Shown: positions 18,024 through 26,336 of the stretch, piece after piece | Position numbering within the stretch: position 1 is the first letter of the stretch | How the letters are laid out: the number at the start of each line of letters is the position of its first letter | NCBI RefSeq assembly: GCF_028765345.1 | Contig: NZ_JARAJZ010000003.1 | Location: 177,595-241,594, forward strand | Direction: 5' to 3' | DNA length: 64,000 nucleotides | Origin: Sporolactobacillus sp. CQH2019 | GTDB taxonomy: Bacteria > Bacillota > Bacilli > Bacillales > Sporolactobacillaceae | Program-made: the position numbers and the translations under genes | Notes under the pieces: model-generated | Databases searched by the model: none | Told to the model about the DNA's origin: nothing | What the model saw: only the letters and a program-made list of their open reading frames with translations

Positions 18024-18268
18024 ATTTGTAGGTAAAGACCGCAGTGCCGGCCAAAACTGCGGGTGATCATTCCGTCATTATCATCATGAAATATTCCGAA
18101 GCATTCTTGTGAAACATCTTTGCCGATGAATCGGGGGCATTTGTTCCGTGCATGCCGGATCCTTTATGTGTTAGCGGGCTGATTTGACTATTTCAGCGAA
18201 CGTATGTTTTATTTTCCAGTTCAATAAGAACAAATATTCGTATATAATAAGAAGAGGGAGGGATTAAC

Positions 18269-18451
18269 GTGAAGACAGGCGATATTGTTGAAATTATCTA
18301 CCAGGCGAGGAGCGGCGCACTGACCCAGCGGTATGTCCGAATCATCGAAGTGACTGAAACCTATATTAAAGCCTACTGTTTTACTCGCCGGCAAATTCGG
18401 ATTTTCTCATCCATTCGCATCTTGGCCATGCAGAAAGTAAAAGACGCCTAG
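18269..18451 (+). CDS. Stand-alone WYL-like mini-domain protein (60 aa)
   Basis: A 60-aa protein (MKTGDIVEIIYQARSGALTQ at the start). The pattern of a strand, GxxTxRxVRxIEV, then YIKAYCFTRRQIRIFSSIRIL matches the core of a WYL domain, the ligand-sensing SH3-like fold of bacterial regulators, but with no DNA-binding part. The start is GTG at 18269 with GAGGGAGGG upstream. Short WYL-only proteins occur in Bacillales; their role is unknown. The 3' end overlaps a convergent gene by 71 bp. Confidence 0.75.
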   Translation: MKTGDIVEIIYQARSGALTQRYVRIIEVTETYIKAYCFTRRQIRIFSSIRILAMQKVKDA

Positions 18452-18620
18452 TTGCTTCATCTTTAATTTTGTAAACCATCTGATAAATGCCGTCATCGTC
18501 AAGCGCGCCAGCCGGTTCCAATGCATCCATTGCGAAGCGTCGGCAGCCTGCAAGTTCCCATTCCGTAAACAGGTCATTTTCCAGAACTTCATTCAGATTA
18601 AAATACTTCATTTTATCCAA
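18381..18620 (-). CDS. Small acidic hypothetical protein (79 aa)
   Basis: A 79-aa frame beginning MDKMKYFNLNEVLENDLFTE. The TTG start at 18620 has AGGAGGTG 5 nt upstream; an in-frame ATG lies three codons on. The sequence is acidic, soluble and of normal composition. It is convergent with, and overlaps by 71 bp, the WYL-like gene. No family recognised. Confidence 0.6.
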   Translation of the reverse strand: MDKMKYFNLNEVLENDLFTEWELAGCRRFAMDALEPAGALDDDGIYQMVYKIKDEATRRLLLSAWPRCEWMRKSEFAGE

Positions 18621-18900
18621 AGAAACACCTCCTGCGCTTATTATATAAGGTTCCCTTTCGAAAAATGGTTCTAAAATAAAAAATTATTTCTAAATTGCAA
18701 AGAGCAAAGTCCGGTTCCATGACGGGTTGGCATGAAAAAAATATCATCTTTTTTTGGACAATATATGAAATAAATTCGACCCGTCTTTTGTCCTTCCGGC
18801 CCGTATAAAACCGGGCGCAAATGGGGAAACAGCCGTCCGGCCCGTCTTGAAGGGCGTTATTCTGAGACGGAATCCTGTGTGTTGTTCACAGTAATATCGC
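18621..18900. other. Intergenic region without recognisable gene
   Basis: AT-rich stretch between the 79-aa gene and the lacD promoter. A small GCCCG/CGGGC hairpin near 18800 is the only structure seen. Confidence 0.35.
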
Positions 18901-18910
18901 AAAGGGCAAA

Positions 18911-18940
18911 TTGACTTTCTGACGGAATGTGACGTAAAAT
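18911..18940 (+). promoter_or_regulatory. Sigma-A-like promoter of lacD
   Basis: TTGACT at 18911-18916, 18-bp spacer, TAAAAT at 18935-18940, giving a leader of about 105 nt. Confidence 0.55.
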
Positions 18941-19053
18941 GAAAATTGTGAAGGAAAGACGGCAGGCGGCGGTCTCAACGGTTTAGGTGCGCTTGCCGAT
19001 TGTACTGTAATGGGCCGTTTCATGTCCAAAATTCTAGCTTGGAGGAATAGGTA

Positions 19054-20061
19054 ATGGTTAAACTGCAAAAAGGCAAGTTTCAGTTTCTTGAAAAGCTGTC
19101 CAACGACAAGGGTGTTATTGCCGCTCTTGCTATTGATCAACGTGGTTCTTTGAAAAGGATGATCGGTGCAGCGAAGGGTACCGACGCAACGACTGAAGAA
19201 CTTCAGGATTTCAAAACGCTTGTATCTCAAGAACTGACTCCTTATACAAGTGCAATTCTGCTGGATCCGGAATACGGCATTCCGGCAGGCAAAAAACGTG
19301 ACGCAAACTGCGGCTTGCTGACGTCTTATGAAAAGACAGGCTATGATGCAACCACTCCGGGCCGCATTCCCGATCTTCTTCCTAACTGGTCGGCAAAACG
19401 GATCAAGGAAAACGGCGGCGATGCGGTCAAGGTGCTCCTTTACTTCGATCCGGATGAACCGGACGAAATCAATGACATCAAAAAAGCCTTTGTTGAACGG
19501 GTTGGTTCCGAATGCAAAGCGGAAGATATTCCGTTTTTCTTCGAAATTGTCACCTATGATGAAGCGATCAAGGACAAGGCTGAATTTGCAAAAGTTAAAC
19601 CGCACAAAGTCCTGGAATCGATCAAAGTCTTCACGCAGGAACGGTACGGCATTGACGTACTGAAGCTTGAAGTGCCGGTAGACATGAGCCGTGTTGAAGG
19701 TGTCGGCGAAAACGAAGCCGTATATTCTGCGGAAGAAGCCCAAGCATACTTCCGTCAGGTTGACAAAGAAACGACAATTCCTTACATTTGGCTGAGCGCG
19801 GGCGTATCGACGGAACTGTTCCAGAAGACGCTTGTTTTCGCTCACGATGCAGGCTCAAAATATAACGGTGTTCTTTGCGGCCGCGCAACTTGGCGCGACG
19901 GCGTAGAAGCCTACGGTAAGAACGGCGAAAAGGGTGCCATCGAATGGCTCCAGTCCCAGGGCAAAAAGAATGTTGAAGAATTGAATGAGATTCTTGCTGA
20001 AAACGCGACACCTTGGTATGAAAAATTCGGCGGCAAAGACAAGATTGAAGTTATCGGCTGA
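19054..20061 (+). CDS. lacD: Tagatose 1,6-bisphosphate aldolase (LacD family)
   Basis: A 335-aa class I aldolase of the LacD family, cleaving tagatose 1,6-bisphosphate (and often fructose 1,6-bisphosphate) to DHAP and glyceraldehyde 3-phosphate through a lysine Schiff base. The N-terminal IAALAIDQRGSLKRMIG and the segment YGIDVLKLEVPVDM, with the likely Schiff-base Lys, are characteristic. GGAGG precedes the ATG. No other lac/tagatose genes are adjacent, so it may be a general glycolytic aldolase here. Strong promoter and terminator suggest a highly expressed single gene. Confidence 0.92.
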   Translation: MVKLQKGKFQFLEKLSNDKGVIAALAIDQRGSLKRMIGAAKGTDATTEELQDFKTLVSQELTPYTSAILLDPEYGIPAGKKRDANCGLLTSYEKTGYDATTPGRIPDLLPNWSAKRIKENGGDAVKVLLYFDPDEPDEINDIKKAFVERVGSECKAEDIPFFFEIVTYDEAIKDKAEFAKVKPHKVLESIKVFTQERYGIDVLKLEVPVDMSRVEGVGENEAVYSAEEAQAYFRQVDKETTIPYIWLSAGVSTELFQKTLVFAHDAGSKYNGVLCGRATWRDGVEAYGKNGEKGAIEWLQSQGKKNVEELNEILAENATPWYEKFGGKDKIEVIG

Positions 20062-20099
20062 TCGGATGGATTTCTGAAGATATACAACATATGAAGTCA

Positions 20100-20132
20100 G
20101 GTCCGGCAGATCAATTTTCTGCCGGGCCTTTT
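20100..20132 (+). terminator. Rho-independent terminator of lacD
   Basis: GGTCCGGCAG, 9-nt loop, CTGCCGGGCC, TTTT. Confidence 0.88.
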
Positions 20133-20317
20133 AGATACAGGCGATCCGGGCCGGAAGAGTTTCCGAAGTACAAAATAGATCCGGGTCCGGCATTCAGCGA
20201 TTCAGGCGTTTCTTTTCCCCGCAGCCATATGTCTGGTCGGGATGTAACGTGAATGCGTGAAAGACGCCCCATTTTTCCGAAGGGCGATATAGCCGGCTGA
20301 AAAGATCATTTCATATG

Positions 20318-20352
20318 TGGGCGGGCGTTCGGAAGCGCCCGCTCTTTTTTTC
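20318..20352 (+). terminator. Terminator-like hairpin
   Basis: GCGGGCG, 8-nt loop, CGCCCGC, then T-rich sequence. No plus-strand gene lies directly upstream other than lacD, so it may be a second stop or the end of an unseen RNA. Confidence 0.6.
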
Positions 20353-20447
20353 CGGCCTGCCGCTTGTTCATATGAATCATAGCGGGAAGCGGCAGTAGAT
20401 TGCCGCTTATCATTAGGAAAGGGCGGAAAAGCGACAAGTAATGGCCA

Positions 20448-20492
20448 AAGAATCGACAGTACGCGGGCTGAAATCAATAAGTGCGGATTGGG
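20448..20492. repeat. Intergenic 21-bp-period repeat, locus C (short)
   Basis: Two units, AATCGACAGTACGCG at 20451 and AATCAATAAGTGCGGATTG at 20472, exactly 21 bp apart and matching units of the loci near 8.1 and 38.5 kb. The rest of 20062-20950 shows no gene. Confidence 0.5.
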
Positions 20493-20950
20493 CAAGGTTT
20501 CCGGCCAGCTCCTGGCTCGAAACAGCCGGTGCGCAGCGCCGTGCTTGCCTCACGCGAACTGCTGATTACGGGATTGTGCCTGATTCATCCGCCGCTGCAG
20601 GAAGTTTATCGATCGCGGAAATGATAGCGCCTTTCAAGAGAATAGATTGCTGCAGGACGGGCCGATCATCAATGCACGGCACAAGTGACCAATGAGTCAA
20701 AGGAATATCTGTATTCTTTTATTCAGTCACGAAGCAGGCGCCTTATTAACTGACGGCTGTTTTCGGAGAGCCGGGACGGGCCGATCATGAGCGCGGCGGC
20801 ATGCGGAACCCGTTTCATGATAGTAAATTAAAAGCGTGGATTTCCTTTATAGAAAAGGGATCCGCGCAGCCATTCCGGATAGAAAAAGTCATTTTTTCTT
20901 CGGCCTTCACTTATAATACATTTTTTAACGGCTTGATCCTTATTGATTGC

Positions 20951-22675
20951 TCAGCTTTTTTTGCACCCTGCCGCTTTAAGCTGGAACAGCCTCCTTAAAT
21001 TAACGACGAATTCGGAAAGATCGCTGCTGGTCATGATTCCGCGGATGGATATATCGTCGATCAGATGAGCCCCCGCTCCATGGACGAAAATAATGAGCTC
21101 CGGGTGCGCTTTTCTGAGCACATTCAGCATGTTGAACACCTTGAACATGTGTGCTTCTTCAGTCAGAGACACTGCAAGATAGCCTGCTTTTTTGCGCTCG
21201 ATCAGATCGCCGATCATCGCAAGGTTCGCATTTTCTCCGATAAAATATGTTTTCCAGCCGTTAATGGCGAAAAGATCGTTAATCATCTTCATCGGCAGCT
21301 GTTCGTTGACCGAGTCAAAATTGGCGGTAACGGCTTCGCCCATCTCCACTTTACGATCCTGCAGTAATTTGAGCATTTTCCAGTTGAGCAGCGACATAGT
21401 TGTCGTCCGGGCAATCGACAGATCGACAGGTTTTAAATCGGTACGTTTTTCAATCTCATTCATTGAACGTTCAAACAGATCAATAAAGACATTTTCAATC
21501 CGCTTACTGTCGGACAGTGCATCAAGCAGATCGAGTGCCTTCAGTGCATTGCCGTCAATGATATTTTGTATATAGTCGCTCCAGTTCTGCTTTTCCTGCA
21601 TCAAGATTTCCTTGCTGTCCCAGCCGATCACGCTTTTTACGGTCAGCGACAAGTCGCTGGGAAGCTGGATCACGCGATTGCGCTCCTGAAGTTTGATTTT
21701 CGGCAGAATTTCCGAGCCGTTGCGGTTGAGCACCACTGTTCCGACCTTGCCGTTCGTAAGCAGGACCTGGGTTGCCGGCGGGAAAATGTGCACAAAATTA
21801 ATGAAAGCGAAACAGCTCTTCAGGTCCAGATTATTGCGCATGCAGTCATTCAGAATAATCTGGATTGCACGGGTCGCCTGCATCGGGCTCCGATAGGATC
21901 TTTTCAGAGTCAGCGCGGAATAGACATCGGCTATTGCGATCGATTTCAGGTCGCGGTCCTGTTCAGCGACCGCATAATGATCCGGATAGCCGCTTCCGTT
22001 CAGCCGCTCGTGATGGGAACGGACGATTTTGCATGTTTCGGCCGAGAATCCAAGCTTGTTCAGCAGTTCGTACCCCTGCAGAGTATGTTCTTTTATTTGT
22101 TCATACTCCCGTTCCGTTAACTTGCCTGTTTTTAAGAGGATAGAACGCGGGGTATAAAGTTTGCCGACATCATGAAGGAGGCAGCCGAGGATGAAGCCCT
22201 TCGGCATTTTCATATGGAGGCGCCGGATGAACAGGCTGCAAAGCACGAAGACATCAACGGAATGGATGTAGCAAATCGGATCCCACTGCTTCAGGCTGTC
22301 CATCAGCAAGCCCACCGTAGGATTCGAAAAAGTGCGAAGATAAAATGAGCGGAGCCACTTATAGGATGCTTCCGCATGCAGGATCCGTCCGTAGCGCAGT
22401 TCATCGGCTATTTCGGACATATCGTTCTGAAACCGTTCAGTCAGCGCCTTCAATTGATGAGCGGTCATTTCCTGCTCTTCGAGAAAGTTTCTGTGAAAAA
22501 CCGTCGTCTTCCCATTTTTAATTGAAACCTCCTGAACGCCTTTTTCGGAAAGGTCATCAGCAAGGGCGGGAGTGACATAAGTTCCGGAACGATAAAGCAC
22601 GGATGAATTAATAAAGATATCTTTTGAAAGAATGCAGCCATCCGTTAAATCTGTCACATTAACAACTTTAGTCAT
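20951..22675 (-). CDS. HD-GYP c-di-GMP phosphodiesterase with C-terminal B12-binding-like domain
   Basis: A 574-aa soluble protein. About residues 1-110 form an N-terminal region rich in short strands. An HD-GYP domain follows with every key motif: CLLHDVGKL, LLKTGKLTEREYEQIKEH, SHHERLNGSGYP and AIADVYSAL, so it should hydrolyse c-di-GMP. After a linker, the last 130 residues (NDLFAINGWKTYFIGENAN onward) resemble the Rossmann part of a cobalamin-binding domain preceded by helices, but the DxHxxG motif that ligates cobalt is absent. The start is ATG at 22675 with GGGAG 11 nt upstream. It is divergent from motAB. Confidence 0.88.
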   Translation of the reverse strand: MTKVVNVTDLTDGCILSKDIFINSSVLYRSGTYVTPALADDLSEKGVQEVSIKNGKTTVFHRNFLEEQEMTAHQLKALTERFQNDMSEIADELRYGRILHAEASYKWLRSFYLRTFSNPTVGLLMDSLKQWDPICYIHSVDVFVLCSLFIRRLHMKMPKGFILGCLLHDVGKLYTPRSILLKTGKLTEREYEQIKEHTLQGYELLNKLGFSAETCKIVRSHHERLNGSGYPDHYAVAEQDRDLKSIAIADVYSALTLKRSYRSPMQATRAIQIILNDCMRNNLDLKSCFAFINFVHIFPPATQVLLTNGKVGTVVLNRNGSEILPKIKLQERNRVIQLPSDLSLTVKSVIGWDSKEILMQEKQNWSDYIQNIIDGNALKALDLLDALSDSKRIENVFIDLFERSMNEIEKRTDLKPVDLSIARTTTMSLLNWKMLKLLQDRKVEMGEAVTANFDSVNEQLPMKMINDLFAINGWKTYFIGENANLAMIGDLIERKKAGYLAVSLTEEAHMFKVFNMLNVLRKAHPELIIFVHGAGAHLIDDISIRGIMTSSDLSEFVVNLRRLFQLKAAGCKKS

Positions 22676-23050
22676 GGTGTCGTTCACTCCCAACAAAAAT
22701 TGTCCCAAATAAAGATTGGGAGGCTCTTCCGGCGGGTCACGAATAAGAGGCGGAAACAGTCTCATGGGTCCGGCCATTTTCGGCCGGAAGAGCAGATGGA
22801 AAGGAAGCTCCCGATATAAGGGAAAAACGGCCTCAATTAATCTGATTTTCTAAAAAAACAACGCCACACACATCAGTCATCTTAACAAATGTTGTTTAAA
22901 AGTGCACTGTGTATTAATCCACTAATTATCATATCGACAGGCCATAGAAAAAACTTCACAGCAAAAATGTAAAAAAAGTAATTTGCTAATAAAATAGGAA
23001 AAACGGCCTATTTTGTGCATGATGATTTTTTACCTTCTTAATTCGAGGGG
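22676..23050. other. Intergenic region between the divergent HD-GYP and motA genes
   Basis: AT-rich. Apart from the sigma-D-like promoter listed next I see no gene or structured RNA. Confidence 0.4.
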
Positions 23051-23051
23051 T

Positions 23052-23078
23052 TCAATAAAAATAAAGAATAGCCGATAA
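23052..23078 (+). promoter_or_regulatory. Sigma-D-like promoter of motAB
   Basis: TCAA at 23052-23055, 15-bp spacer, GCCGATAA at 23071-23078; same -10 as the chemoreceptor promoter near 9.0 kb. It lies 40 bp upstream of motA. Confidence 0.65.
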
Positions 23079-23117
23079 AAGGGTTATAAGGTACAAGAGC
23101 TGAAGGGATTGACCTAC

Positions 23118-23957
23118 ATGGAAATATCTACAGTCATCGGCTTGCTTTTTGGAGTGCTGTCATTATTAGCGGGATTTTTGCTTGAAGGCGGAACGTTCGT
23201 GGCATTATTTAAGGTGACCGCTCTGCTGATCGTCTTCGGCGGGACAATCGGTGCCGTGATCGTCAGTTTTCCCGGGAAAACGTTAAAAAAATTACCGTTC
23301 ATCATAAAATATGCGTTCGTCAAACCGAAGGCGGATACGGGAGCCACGATTGAACAGCTGATCAGTCTGGCCAATATTTCCAGACGCGAAGGGCTGCTTG
23401 CCCTGGAAGGAGAACTGGATCAATTCAGCGAAGATTCGTTTATGTCCAACGGCATCCAGATGGTCGTCGACGGCGTTGATTCCGACGTGATCGATGATAT
23501 CCTGAACCGCGATATCGAACTCTATGAACGGCAGATCCTATCAATGGGACGGATGTTCGAAGCCGCCGGGGGATTTTCGCCGACGATGGGCATTATCGGT
23601 ACCGTCATGGGCCTGGTCCATGTGCTGGGCACTCTGAGCAACCCGGGCAGCCTCGGACCGGCGATCGCAGTTGCCTTTATTGCGACGCTCTACGGGGTTT
23701 CGGGAGCCAACGTTGTTTTCCTGCCGATTTTCAATAAGATTAAAGCAAATCTTGCCGCAGATGTGCTGATCCGGCAGATTAAGGCGGAGGGGATCCTGTC
23801 GATCCAGTTCGGAGAAAATACACTGATCCTCCGCAAAAAGCTGTTTGCCTTTCTAAGCGAGGAAGATAAGGAGAAAGTGGAAGAGCGGCTCAGAGGCAAC
23901 GCGAGTGAATCCGAGTGGTCGGAAGGCAATTATCAAGAGGCCGCGAACCATGAATAA
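23118..23957 (+). CDS. motA: Flagellar stator protein MotA (MotA/MotP family)
   Basis: A 279-aa four-helix stator subunit forming the ion channel with MotB. The conserved prolines lie in GFSPTMGIIGTVMGLVHVLG and LGPAIAVAFIATLYGVSGAN, and the large cytoplasmic loop for FliG contact lies between TM2 and TM3. ATG at 23118 is chosen, with GAAGGG upstream; a TTG three codons earlier is too close to it. Features such as the SNPGSLGPAIAVA stretch are reminiscent of Na+-type MotP, so the coupling ion is unresolved. Confidence 0.88.
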   Translation: MEISTVIGLLFGVLSLLAGFLLEGGTFVALFKVTALLIVFGGTIGAVIVSFPGKTLKKLPFIIKYAFVKPKADTGATIEQLISLANISRREGLLALEGELDQFSEDSFMSNGIQMVVDGVDSDVIDDILNRDIELYERQILSMGRMFEAAGGFSPTMGIIGTVMGLVHVLGTLSNPGSLGPAIAVAFIATLYGVSGANVVFLPIFNKIKANLAADVLIRQIKAEGILSIQFGENTLILRKKLFAFLSEEDKEKVEERLRGNASESEWSEGNYQEAANHE

Positions 23958-24750
23958 ACCGCACACACATAATACACATAAAAGAAGACATTTGAAACAA
24001 GTGGATGATCATGAAGATCTGGGAAGATGGATGATTACTTATTCCGATCTGATCACTTTGCTGCTTGTATTTTTTATCGTCATGTTTTCGATGAGCTCCA
24101 TTGAAAATCAGCGTTTCAATGCGCTGGTCTCGTCGCTTAAAGCTTCTTTCCAGGGACAAACCATTCTTCAGAATATGGGCTATCCGGCCACCGATAAGGG
24201 ACAGACCAGCCCGACGACGGCCGTTCAGCAAAAATCGAATGCCCTGACCGATAAGCAGCAGAAAAACGATAATCAGCAGCTGGACGCCCTTTATCTGAAG
24301 CTGAATCAATACATTAAAGCTAACCATCTGAGCCCGGATGTCTCACTGACCAATACGCCAAGAGGGATTCAGCTTACATTGCGCGAGAGCATCCTCTTTG
24401 ATCTCGGCAAAGCGGACCTTAAGCCGAATGCCCTGCCGGTCCTGCAAAAAATCGGCGGTATACTGGGCGGGGTGCCGAACGACGTCTCGGTCGAGGGTTA
24501 TACGGACAATACACCGTTTCGAAACAATCACTCGCCTTTCCACTCAAACTGGGAACTTTCGGGAGTACGTGCACAGACGGTCATGAATTATCTGATTCAG
24601 AAGGACAAGCTTCCGGCGGAACGGTTCCATTTTGTCGGCTATGGAGAATACAAACCGGTCGCTAAGAATGATACAGCGGCACATAAGGCGATGAACCGGC
24701 GCGTCAACATCGTGGTGATCAGGGAGCAGAATGCCAATACCGCCGAATAG
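23950..24750 (+). CDS. motB: Flagellar stator protein MotB (MotB/MotS family)
   Basis: A 266-aa protein with a short basic N-terminus, one membrane helix carrying the ion-binding aspartate (TYSDLITLLLVFFIVMFSMS, Asp33), a Gln/Asn-rich linker and an OmpA-like peptidoglycan-binding domain (about 140-255, SVEGYTDNTPF then ELSGVRAQTVMNYL). It starts inside the end of motA (8-bp overlap, AAGAGG upstream). The SDLITLLLVFFIV motif is like Na+-type MotS, but no ion can be assigned with certainty. Confidence 0.9.
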   Translation: MNKPHTHNTHKRRHLKQVDDHEDLGRWMITYSDLITLLLVFFIVMFSMSSIENQRFNALVSSLKASFQGQTILQNMGYPATDKGQTSPTTAVQQKSNALTDKQQKNDNQQLDALYLKLNQYIKANHLSPDVSLTNTPRGIQLTLRESILFDLGKADLKPNALPVLQKIGGILGGVPNDVSVEGYTDNTPFRNNHSPFHSNWELSGVRAQTVMNYLIQKDKLPAERFHFVGYGEYKPVAKNDTAAHKAMNRRVNIVVIREQNANTAE

Positions 24751-24848
24751 AAAACATCCATGGCAAGGCGGTTCCATTGCGAGGTACCGGCGCTGCGGAT
24801 CCGCTCCGTCATTTTTTTGATCATTTTAATATTTATTCAAAAAAACTA

Positions 24849-24877
24849 TTGCATTTCCCATGAGTCATCTATATGCT
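24849..24877 (+). promoter_or_regulatory. Sigma-A-like promoter
   Basis: TTGCAT, 17-bp spacer, TATGCT, about 50 bp upstream of the SGNH-like gene. Confidence 0.45.
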
Positions 24878-24929
24878 TTTTTCAGGTGGACCGATAATAA
24901 ATAGGCGGAAAATAGTGAAGGTGGATTAT

Positions 24930-25721
24930 TTGAAAAAATTCTGGCTGGTTCTTGTCTCTATTGTTTGTATTGCTGCAATCGTCGGCGGAAATATTTACTG
25001 GAATCATAGACTGGGCCGGATTGCCAAAGCCGATTCGGCGCTGATTGGGAGCGGATCTGTTTCGGCAGGCGACATGAGCGGCACAAACGGTATCGCTGCC
25101 AAAAAAGTGAAGGCTCAGATTGCGAAGCTGCCGCGAACGATGCAGAAGGCGGCACAGAAAGCATTGGCGAACAACGGACAGGTCCGGGTTGTAATGATCG
25201 GCAGCGAGAATGTCCAGGCTTTGTCCCTGCTTCTGCAGCAGCGGCTGGACAGTTCGTTCGGCAGCCTGTTTTTTAAAGTCACAGCGGTCGATTTGGGTAA
25301 GAGTACATCGCTGCAGCTGAACCAGGCAAAGATAGAAAGCCTGTTCCAAAGCAGCAACGGCAATCCGGATGCGGTTATCTATACGCCCCTGCTCTACAAC
25401 GATGACGGCAAAGTCAGCACGGATGACACAAATTCCGTTACTGCTCTGCTTGAAGAGAAAATCAGGCTGAAGTATCCTCAGGCTGCATTCTTTATTTCTC
25501 TGCCCAATTATTCGGCGAATGCGCCGTACATAAATGATCGGATCGATCAGCTCAGCACATATGTCAAAAGTCAGAACCTCGCAACCCTCAATTATCTGCC
25601 GAACTGGCCGGGAGGTTCAAAACGGGCCGGTGTCGTTGCAGCGGACGGGCACACAATGAACAAGGCGGGACAGGATATCTGGCTGAAGGCAATAGGCCGT
25701 GATCTCGGCCTGTCTAAATAA
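24930..25721 (+). CDS. Membrane-anchored SGNH-hydrolase-like protein
   Basis: A 263-aa exported protein with an N-terminal signal anchor (KKFWLVLVSIVCIAAIVGG). The mature part has the alpha/beta rhythm of SGNH/GDSL hydrolases: VRVVMIGSENVQ where the GDSxS block is expected, and a C-terminal AADGHTMNKAGQDIW that keeps the Asp-x-x-His pair. The nucleophile block is altered (GSE rather than GDS), so activity is doubtful. TTG at 24930 is favoured because GAAGGTG lies 6 nt upstream; GTG codons at 24915 and 24921 are alternatives. Possible cell-envelope acyl-ester role. Confidence 0.6.
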   Translation: MKKFWLVLVSIVCIAAIVGGNIYWNHRLGRIAKADSALIGSGSVSAGDMSGTNGIAAKKVKAQIAKLPRTMQKAAQKALANNGQVRVVMIGSENVQALSLLLQQRLDSSFGSLFFKVTAVDLGKSTSLQLNQAKIESLFQSSNGNPDAVIYTPLLYNDDGKVSTDDTNSVTALLEEKIRLKYPQAAFFISLPNYSANAPYINDRIDQLSTYVKSQNLATLNYLPNWPGGSKRAGVVAADGHTMNKAGQDIWLKAIGRDLGLSK

Positions 25722-26336
25722 TCGATTTCTCGGGCCGGATTGCCTGCTCTTTCAGCGTTGAAAAGCTCGAGGCGGGAAGCCAAAGCAGCGGACGGACGGG
25801 CAACCAGTCTTGCGGCCCATTTGATCTGTGCAGATCTGAGGACCGGCCCGTCCGCGGGGTGAAGCGGACCTGAAGCAAAAAAAACGCCGCGGTTCCTTCG
25901 AACAGATTGGAAACAGTTTTCCCTTATAGTATCAGAGTCAGGCATGGCTTGATGTTCGCAGATCATGTCCGAAAGACTGTCTCCCTAAGCTGTCTGGGGG
26001 GTGAAGCCGGGATTCACGCCTGCGGCTCCGGCGAACAGATCGGGAACAGCCTTTTTTATAATGTCAGGCCGGGGAATCGCATGGCACGACGTTCATGAAT
26101 CTTGCTCGAAAGACTGCCCTTCCATGGCTGACTGGGGGGTGCAGATGATCTAATCAAACTGTAAAAATCTGTATCTGGCAAACGTCAACCCCCTGGCTGA
26201 TTGGTTTTTAAAACTCGTTTAAAAAATTGCCTGACGGGTATTTTCAGCATAAAAAATACGGAAATAAGGCCTTTTTTATAAGCAAAACCAATCCGTGTTC
26301 ACCACCGAGCCGCTCTTTTTATGAGCAGCAGACAAT
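25722..26336. other. Long intergenic region carrying a direct duplication
   Basis: No gene recognised in about 615 bp. The main content is the imperfect tandem duplication listed separately; beyond 26150 the sequence becomes AT-rich. Confidence 0.5.
25889..26141. repeat. Two diverged direct copies of a ~115-120 bp intergenic element
   Basis: Copy 1 (25889-26003) and copy 2 (26022-26141) share colinear blocks: GCGGYTCC..CGAACAGATYGGRAACAG, then TTATARTRTCAG-like, GRYGTTC, and CGAAAGACTG..CTGNCTGGGGGGTG at the end. Colinearity and matching edges argue against chance. Possible tandem small RNAs or a decayed repeat element. Confidence 0.55.

Noticed and set aside
18886-19845. Minus-strand frame of 319 codons opposite lacD
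   Set aside because: lacD is unmistakable on the plus strand; the antisense frame is a codon-bias effect.
20202-20695. Frames at 20202-20495 (minus) and 20441-20695 (plus)
   Set aside because: They overlap a terminator and a 21-bp repeat copy, lack ribosome sites and have no recognisable product.
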